In this document: in pieces, positions 59,620 through 64,000 of the stretch
Layout: the number at the start of each line of letters is the position of its first letter
How positions within the stretch are numbered: position 1 is the stretch's first letter
NCBI RefSeq assembly: GCF_003337715.1
Contig: NZ_QPIX01000001.1
Coordinates: forward strand, 488,682-552,681
Direction: 5' to 3'
DNA: 64,000 bases
Source: Ciceribacter lividus
GTDB lineage: Bacteria > Pseudomonadota > Alphaproteobacteria > Rhizobiales > Rhizobiaceae
Made by a program: the position numbers and the translations under genes
Notes under the pieces: generated by a model
What the model was told of the DNA's origin: nothing
Database searches by the model: none
What the model saw: only the letters and a program-made list of their open reading frames with translations

Positions 59620-59672
59620 TTTCTTGGCTCCTGGTGTCGGCCGCCGCGGAGGATCCGCGCGCCGTTAAGTGA

Positions 59673-59706
59673 ACTTGCAAGTCTTATATTGAACATCAAT
59701 GTTCAA
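59673..59706. promoter_or_regulatory. Operator-like palindromes between lipoprotein and TetR genes
   Basis: TTGAACAT (59689-59696) and ATGTTCAA (59699-59706) are a perfect 8-bp inverted repeat with a 2-bp centre. Sixteen bp away is a second palindrome, ACTTGCAAGT (59673-59682). Both lie in the intergenic region of the divergent genes, a typical setting for a TetR-family operator. Confidence 0.65.
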
Positions 59707-59804
59707 ATTTCAACGGCAATGCGATAGAAAGAACGAGATGAATTGACGCAGCCGGAATTCCTGCAATTTTACGGGAGCAGGGGAGCGTCGAAAGGAAGGA
59801 CGTC

Positions 59805-60401
59805 TTGAGTATCAAAACCCGGATCCGTGATGCGGCGATCTGCCTCTTTGCCAGGAAGGGTGGTGATCGGGTCACCGTCAGCGAGCTGGCGGACGAGGCC
59901 GGTGTCGCGCGTGGCACCGTCTACAACACCATTCCCGATCCAGGTGCGCTCTTCGAGGATATCGCCGGTGACCTCGCGCGGGAGATGCAGGACCGGGTGG
60001 TGGCGAGCATGGCCGACCTCACTGACCCTGCTTTGCGGCTGGCCTGCGGAGTCCGCCTGTTCATTCGGCGAGCCCATGAAGAGCCGCATTGGGGACGTTT
60101 CCTCGTCCGCTTCAGTTTCACCAACCGCGCGCTGCATGGATTGCTGACCGGCTCCTCGACGGCGGACATCCTGAAGGGGATCGAGCAGGGGCGCTACGTC
60201 GTGCCGCAGGAGCACGTCACGTCGGTTGTGGCGATGATCGGCGGCACCACGCTTGCCGCCATGCTTCTCGTCCAGGAGGGGCACAAGACCTGGCGGGAGG
60301 CCGGCAGCGAGGCGGCGGAACTGCTGCTGGCGGCGCTCGGGGTGGATCGGCAGGAAGCGAGAGCGATCGCGACCCGGAAGCTACCGCCGCTTTCCGACTG
60401 A
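59805..60401 (+). CDS. TetR/AcrR family transcriptional regulator
   Basis: 198 residues. The N-terminal HTH is RIRDAAICLFARKGGDRVTVSELADEAGVARGTVYNTI (helices 1-3, about 5-45). The C-terminal ligand domain is all-helical. TTG start after AAGGAAGGA with 4-nt spacing. It probably represses itself and the divergent small-lipoprotein gene through the palindrome at 59689. Ligand unknown. Confidence 0.92.
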   Translation: MSIKTRIRDAAICLFARKGGDRVTVSELADEAGVARGTVYNTIPDPGALFEDIAGDLAREMQDRVVASMADLTDPALRLACGVRLFIRRAHEEPHWGRFLVRFSFTNRALHGLLTGSSTADILKGIEQGRYVVPQEHVTSVVAMIGGTTLAAMLLVQEGHKTWREAGSEAAELLLAALGVDRQEARAIATRKLPPLSD

Positions 60402-60510
60402 ATGCGCCATGCCGGAACGACGGCCTTTGCGGGCGTTCAATCCCCCACGCATGTCATCAAGCTGAAACAAGACTCTGGTTTTAGAGGCTGATAACGCCAA
60501 TACCCAGAGG

Positions 60511-61392
60511 ATGACCCTCGTGAGTACACACGCGGATACCCGCCAATTCCGGACGCTCTTCATTTCGGACGTGCATCTCGGCTCGAAGGCCGCGAAGGCC
60601 GACTTCCTGATCGATTTTCTCCGGTACCACGAGGCCGAGACGATCGTGCTGGTCGGTGATATCGTCGACGGATGGCGGCTGAAGCGCAGCTGGTACTGGC
60701 CGCAGGACTGCAATGACGTGGTGCAGAAGCTGTTGCGCAAGGCACGCAAGGGGACGCGGATCATCTACATTCCCGGCAATCACGACGAATTCCTGCGCGG
60801 TTTCCCTGGCAGCCATTTCGGCGGCATCGAGGTGGCGGAGCGCATCGTCCACGAGGCGGCGGACGGCAAGAAATACCTGGTGCTCCATGGTGACGAATTC
60901 GACGTGGTGGTTCGCAACGCACGACTTCTCGCCTATCTCGGCGACTGGGCCTACGACACGGCGATCGCCATCAACATTCTCCTGGCGGCCGTCCGGCGCC
61001 GTCTCGGAATGCCCTACTGGTCATTCTCCGCCTGGGCGAAACTGCAGGTGAAGCAGGCGGTGAACTTCATCGGCGAGTTCCAGAAGGTGGTTGTCGAGGA
61101 GGCGCGCCGCAACGGCGTCGACGGCGTGATCTGCGGGCATATCCATCATGCGGTGATGGACGAGATCGATGGCATTCGCTACATCAACACCGGAGACTGG
61201 GTGGAAAGTTGCACGGCGATCGCCGAGCATCACGACGGCCGTTTCGAACTCATCTCCTGGGATCATCTGATCCAGACACCGACGGCCAAGGGAATCACCC
61301 GTGCCGCGAACACGCTTGCGATCCCGCTCCGTGTCGCAAAACCGGCCGAAGCAGACGCGGAAGCCGCTCTGGTGCCTTCCGTCGGACACTGA
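60511..61392 (+). CDS. LpxH-like metallophosphoesterase
   Basis: 293 residues of the calcineurin-like phosphoesterase family: FISDVHLGSKAA, LVGDIVDGW, IPGNHDE, LHGDEFD and GHIHHA supply the two-metal site. Close to UDP-2,3-diacylglucosamine pyrophosphatase LpxH, but Rhizobiales usually rely on LpxI for lipid A, so the substrate may differ. ATG 60511 abuts AGAGG; GTG 60520 with about 10-nt spacing may be the real start. Confidence 0.83.
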   Translation: MTLVSTHADTRQFRTLFISDVHLGSKAAKADFLIDFLRYHEAETIVLVGDIVDGWRLKRSWYWPQDCNDVVQKLLRKARKGTRIIYIPGNHDEFLRGFPGSHFGGIEVAERIVHEAADGKKYLVLHGDEFDVVVRNARLLAYLGDWAYDTAIAINILLAAVRRRLGMPYWSFSAWAKLQVKQAVNFIGEFQKVVVEEARRNGVDGVICGHIHHAVMDEIDGIRYINTGDWVESCTAIAEHHDGRFELISWDHLIQTPTAKGITRAANTLAIPLRVAKPAEADAEAALVPSVGH

Positions 61393-61565
61393 CAGGCCGG
61401 GTTCTCTGAGAAAGATGTGGTTTCGCGGCTACGCAGGCCGTCAAACTCCGCGATACGGATTCCAATGAGGGCACCTCAGGTTATACTGCCGCCTCATGTG
61501 GTGTAAGCCCGTTGCAGTCGCGAATCTTCGCACGAGAACCGTCAGCCTGTGAGAGACGTCTGACC

Positions 61566-62708
61566 TTGAATGATCATCCAGGAACCGCTGCCATCGAGGA
61601 AGGCGGCCTGCCGGGCGGCGGGCGGCGGCTGATCCTGTCCGGGACCTGGTGCAACAACACGCTCGCCGGCGTATTGCCGAGCATCGAGCGCCTGGGCTCC
61701 GACGGAGGTGCCCCGGTCGAACTCGACCTCTCGGGCATCGACGGGATGGACACGGCGGGGGCCTGGCTCGTCCGACGCATCGTCACGGGCCGCGAGGCAG
61801 GGGGAAGCACGGTCAGTCTTACGGGCGGCACTGCGGCCATGCAGGAACTCATCCGGGCTTTGCCCGAGACGGTGGAGGCACCGCATCACGCCGAGGAAAA
61901 GGAGCCGCTCTTCATCCGGGCTTTCGGGCCTGTCGGCGTCATGATGGCGCACCTCTGGCAGGACACGGTCGCGATGATGTATGTGCTCGGCTCGGCCGTT
62001 CGGGGCGCGCAGATGAAGCTCGGCCGCGGGTCGGGCGTGTCGCCGGCTTCCGTGGTCAACCAGCTCGACCATATGGGGGTTCGCGCCGTTCCGATCATCG
62101 TGCTGATGTCCTTCCTGATCGGCGCGATCATCGCCCAGCAGGGGGCCTTCCAGCTGCGCTACTTCGGGGCCGAAATCTTCGTGGTCGACCTCGTCGGCAT
62201 CCTGCAGCTGCGCGAGATCGGCGTGTTGCTGACGGCGATCATGATCGCCGGTCGCTCGGGAAGCGCGATCACCGCCGAGATCGGCTCGATGAAGATGCGC
62301 GAGGAGATCGACGCGCTGAAGGTCATCGGCCTCAATCCCGTGGGCGTCCTCGTCTTTCCGCGGCTGGTCGCGCTGGTCGTGGCGCTGCCGCTGCTCACGG
62401 TCGTCGCCAATTTCGCGGCCCTTTACGGGGCGGCGTTGGTGGCATGGGCATATTCCGGGATCACCTTCGACGTGTTCACGACGCGCCTCAACCAGGCGAT
62501 CGACTATTCGACCGTCGCCTCCGGCATGATCAAGGCACCCTTCATGGCGCTGATCATCGGAATTGTCTCGGCTGTCGAAGGCATGAAGGTCGGCGGAAGC
62601 GCCGAGTCGCTCGGTCGCCACGTGACGACTTCAGTGGTGAAGTCGATCTTCGTCGTCATCCTCGTGGACGGGCTGTTCGCCATGTTCTACGCCGCGATCG
62701 ACTTCTGA
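61566..62708 (+). CDS. mlaE: MlaE-type permease with N-terminal STAS-like domain
   Basis: 380 residues from TTG 61566 (start uncertain; TTG 61512 also possible). Residues 1-110 form a STAS-like domain (ELDLSGIDGMDTAGAWLVRRI), as in many alphaproteobacterial MlaE fused to an MlaB-like part. The permease core (about 130-380) has five helices and the family signatures GRSGSAITAEIGSMKMREEIDALKV and EGMKVGGSAESLG. Inner-membrane part of the Mla phospholipid transport system that keeps outer-membrane asymmetry. Followed by mlaF and mlaD. Confidence 0.9.
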   Translation: MNDHPGTAAIEEGGLPGGGRRLILSGTWCNNTLAGVLPSIERLGSDGGAPVELDLSGIDGMDTAGAWLVRRIVTGREAGGSTVSLTGGTAAMQELIRALPETVEAPHHAEEKEPLFIRAFGPVGVMMAHLWQDTVAMMYVLGSAVRGAQMKLGRGSGVSPASVVNQLDHMGVRAVPIIVLMSFLIGAIIAQQGAFQLRYFGAEIFVVDLVGILQLREIGVLLTAIMIAGRSGSAITAEIGSMKMREEIDALKVIGLNPVGVLVFPRLVALVVALPLLTVVANFAALYGAALVAWAYSGITFDVFTTRLNQAIDYSTVASGMIKAPFMALIIGIVSAVEGMKVGGSAESLGRHVTTSVVKSIFVVILVDGLFAMFYAAIDF

Positions 62709-62719
62709 CGGAGGGCACG

Positions 62720-63541
62720 ATGAACGAAGCCTCCGCAGCACCGGTGACACAGGAGAGGGAAACGGTCCTGTCTGTTCGCGGCCTCACCGTCGCCTTCGGC
62801 GACAAGGTCGTTCTCGACAACCTGGACCTCGACGTCTACCGCGGCGAAATCCTCGGCTTTGTCGGGGCCTCCGGCGCGGGCAAGTCGGTGCTGATGCGCA
62901 CCGTCCTGCGTCTCCTGCCGCGGCGCGCCGGTACGATCCGCATTCTTGGCGCTGACTACGACAAGGTGAGCGAGGCGGAGCGGATGAACCTCGACACCCG
63001 TCTTGGCGTGCTGTTCCAGCATGGCGCGCTGTTTTCGGCGCTCACCGTCAAGGAGAACATCCAGCTTCCGATGCGGGAGTATCTCGACCTGCCGCAATGG
63101 CTGATGGACGAGCTTGCCTATCTGAAGATCAATCTGGTCGGCCTCGATCGGGATGCCGCCGACAAATATCCTTCCGAGCTTTCCGGTGGCATGACCAAGC
63201 GCGCGGCACTCGCACGTGCGCTTGCGCTCGATCCGGACCTCGTCTTCCTCGACGAGCCGACGTCGGGCCTTGATCCCATCGGTGCGGCCGAATTCGACGA
63301 GTTGATCGCCCGGCTTCGCGACACGCTGGGGCTCACGGTCTACATGGTGACGCACGATCTGGACAGCCTGTTTTCCGTCTGTGACCGCATCGCGGTACTC
63401 GGGCAGAAGCGGGTCTTGGTCGAAGGAACGTTAGACGATATGCTCGCCTGCGACGACGAATGGGTGAAGACCTATTTCAGGGGCAAGCGGGCTCGATCCA
63501 TACCACGGCCGGGACATTCCGGCGACAATCCGGTGAAGTGA
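62720..63541 (+). CDS. mlaF: Mla phospholipid transporter ATPase
   Basis: 273 residues from ATG 62720, preceded by GGAGGG. Walker A GASGAGKSVLM, signature LSGGMTKRAALARAL, Walker B DLVFLDEPTSGLDP and H-loop His in THDLDS. Powers the MlaE/MlaD complex. Twelve bp after mlaE and ten before mlaD. Confidence 0.93.
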   Translation: MNEASAAPVTQERETVLSVRGLTVAFGDKVVLDNLDLDVYRGEILGFVGASGAGKSVLMRTVLRLLPRRAGTIRILGADYDKVSEAERMNLDTRLGVLFQHGALFSALTVKENIQLPMREYLDLPQWLMDELAYLKINLVGLDRDAADKYPSELSGGMTKRAALARALALDPDLVFLDEPTSGLDPIGAAEFDELIARLRDTLGLTVYMVTHDLDSLFSVCDRIAVLGQKRVLVEGTLDDMLACDDEWVKTYFRGKRARSIPRPGHSGDNPVK

Positions 63542-63550
63542 CAGGTCTCC

Positions 63551-64000
63551 ATGGAAACCAGAGCCAATTACGCAATCGTCGGTTTTTTCACGGTTTTCGT
63601 CATCGCTGCCGCATTCGGATTCGTCTACTGGATGGCCGAGTACGGCAGGGGCGGCCCCGTGGCCGCGCTGACCATCAAGATACCGGGCTCCGCCAACGGC
63701 CTGAGCATCGGCTCGCCGGTGCGCTTCAACGGCATTGCCGTCGGTACGGTGCGCAGCCTCTTCATCGACAAGGACGACCCGACGTTCTCGATCGCCAACA
63801 CCGAGGTCCAGGCGGACGCGCCGGTCACCCAGTCGACCAAGGCTGTTCTCGAGATCCAGGGCCTGACCGGGGCTGCCTATATCGAACTCTCCGGGACCGC
63901 AGCGGGCGGCGAGAACATTCTGCAGCGCGAGCTTTCGACCGGCGAGCCGGCGGTGCTGGTTGCCGAGCAGTCGAGCGTCACCAACCTGCTTTCGACCGCT
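63551..64000 (+). CDS. mlaD: MCE-domain protein MlaD, 5' part (truncated by window end)
   Basis: First 150 codons of the gene. A short N-terminus and a single transmembrane segment (IVGFFTVFVIAAAFGFVYWM) are followed by the MCE domain with GLSIGSPVRFNGIAVGTV and LEIQGLTGAAYIEL. It forms the periplasmic hexameric lipid-binding ring on MlaE. The frame stays open to the last base. Confidence 0.92.
   Translation, partial: METRANYAIVGFFTVFVIAAAFGFVYWMAEYGRGGPVAALTIKIPGSANGLSIGSPVRFNGIAVGTVRSLFIDKDDPTFSIANTEVQADAPVTQSTKAVLEIQGLTGAAYIELSGTAAGGENILQRELSTGEPAVLVAEQSSVTNLLSTA

Overview
The window reads as chromosomal DNA of an alphaproteobacterium of the Rhizobiaceae, most likely Sinorhizobium/Ensifer. 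The sequence is high-GC throughout with dense, short-spaced housekeeping genes. Recognisable rhizobial markers are a sinI/sinR-type LuxI/LuxR pair next to a dme-type malic enzyme, bluB under a cobalamin riboswitch, usg, a DivJ/PleC-like kinase and class I plus class II fumarases side by side. I saw no transposase, integrase, phage module, CRISPR array or rRNA operon. The one RNA gene is tRNA-Lys(CTT).

Layout. 1-5.4 kb: the end of a NUDIX gene, a PhzF-type isomerase, tRNA-Lys, a secreted Asp/His/Gly/Ser repeat protein, a large MscS channel preceded by twin DnaA boxes, and a small periplasmic protein. 5.5-7.8 kb: two paralogous signalling genes, REC-REC and REC-REC-GGDEF. 7.9-9.6 kb: an ABC-2 exporter pair. 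9.6-12.9 kb: a retropepsin-like protease with a DUF1289 gene, then divergent cobV and cobT-dgkA. 12.9-21.2 kb: a secreted endonuclease/exonuclease/phosphatase, a sensor kinase, a nuclease, GST, a uracil-DNA-glycosylase-like protein, an Lrp regulator, a DNA-alkylation-repair-like protein, a beta-hydroxyacid dehydrogenase, a TPR methyltransferase and usg. 21.4-23.9 kb: a basic-amino-acid ABC importer without its ATPase. 24.3-26.4 kb: an OmpA-family protein with a long Pro/Glu/Gln/Ala repeat.

26.5-29.8 kb is a molybdenum-cofactor cluster (mobB, mobA, a DMT transporter, moaA). 29.9-33.5 kb holds a DUF971 gene, a MarR regulator divergent from an alpha/beta hydrolase, a flavin-binding oxidase-like protein and a diguanylate cyclase. 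33.7-36.9 kb carries both fumarases. 37.2-45.2 kb has an L,D-transpeptidase, gph, rpiA, a DUF2059 protein, glutathione reductase, a TadG-like protein and a hydrolase. 45.4-50.3 kb has class II DAHP synthase, a GFA-family gene, an unrecognised gene and an LtaS-like phosphoglycerol transferase. 50.5-55.1 kb has nadE, a TolB-like propeller, the riboswitch with bluB, and a DUF2865 protein. 55.3-59.3 kb is sinI, sinR and dme. 59.4-60.4 kb is a tiny lipoprotein divergent from a TetR regulator with a perfect operator-like palindrome. 60.5-64 kb is an LpxH-like phosphoesterase and mlaE, mlaF and the start of mlaD.

Themes that link genes: cobalamin (cobV and cobT for nucleotide-loop assembly, bluB for the lower ligand DMB), molybdenum cofactor, envelope maintenance (MscS, OmpA, L,D-transpeptidase, LpxH-like, Mla, phosphoglycerol transferase) and signalling (two GGDEF proteins, receiver proteins, DivJ/PleC-like kinase, AHL quorum sensing). 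The observations I find most worth following are four TGTC half-sites spaced exactly 11 bp (a PhoB box) abutting the phosphoglycerol transferase gene, the Asp-to-Asn change in the first receiver of the stand-alone REC-REC protein, the Gly at the AHL-contact Asp position of the SinR-like protein, and the lipoprotein/TetR pair.
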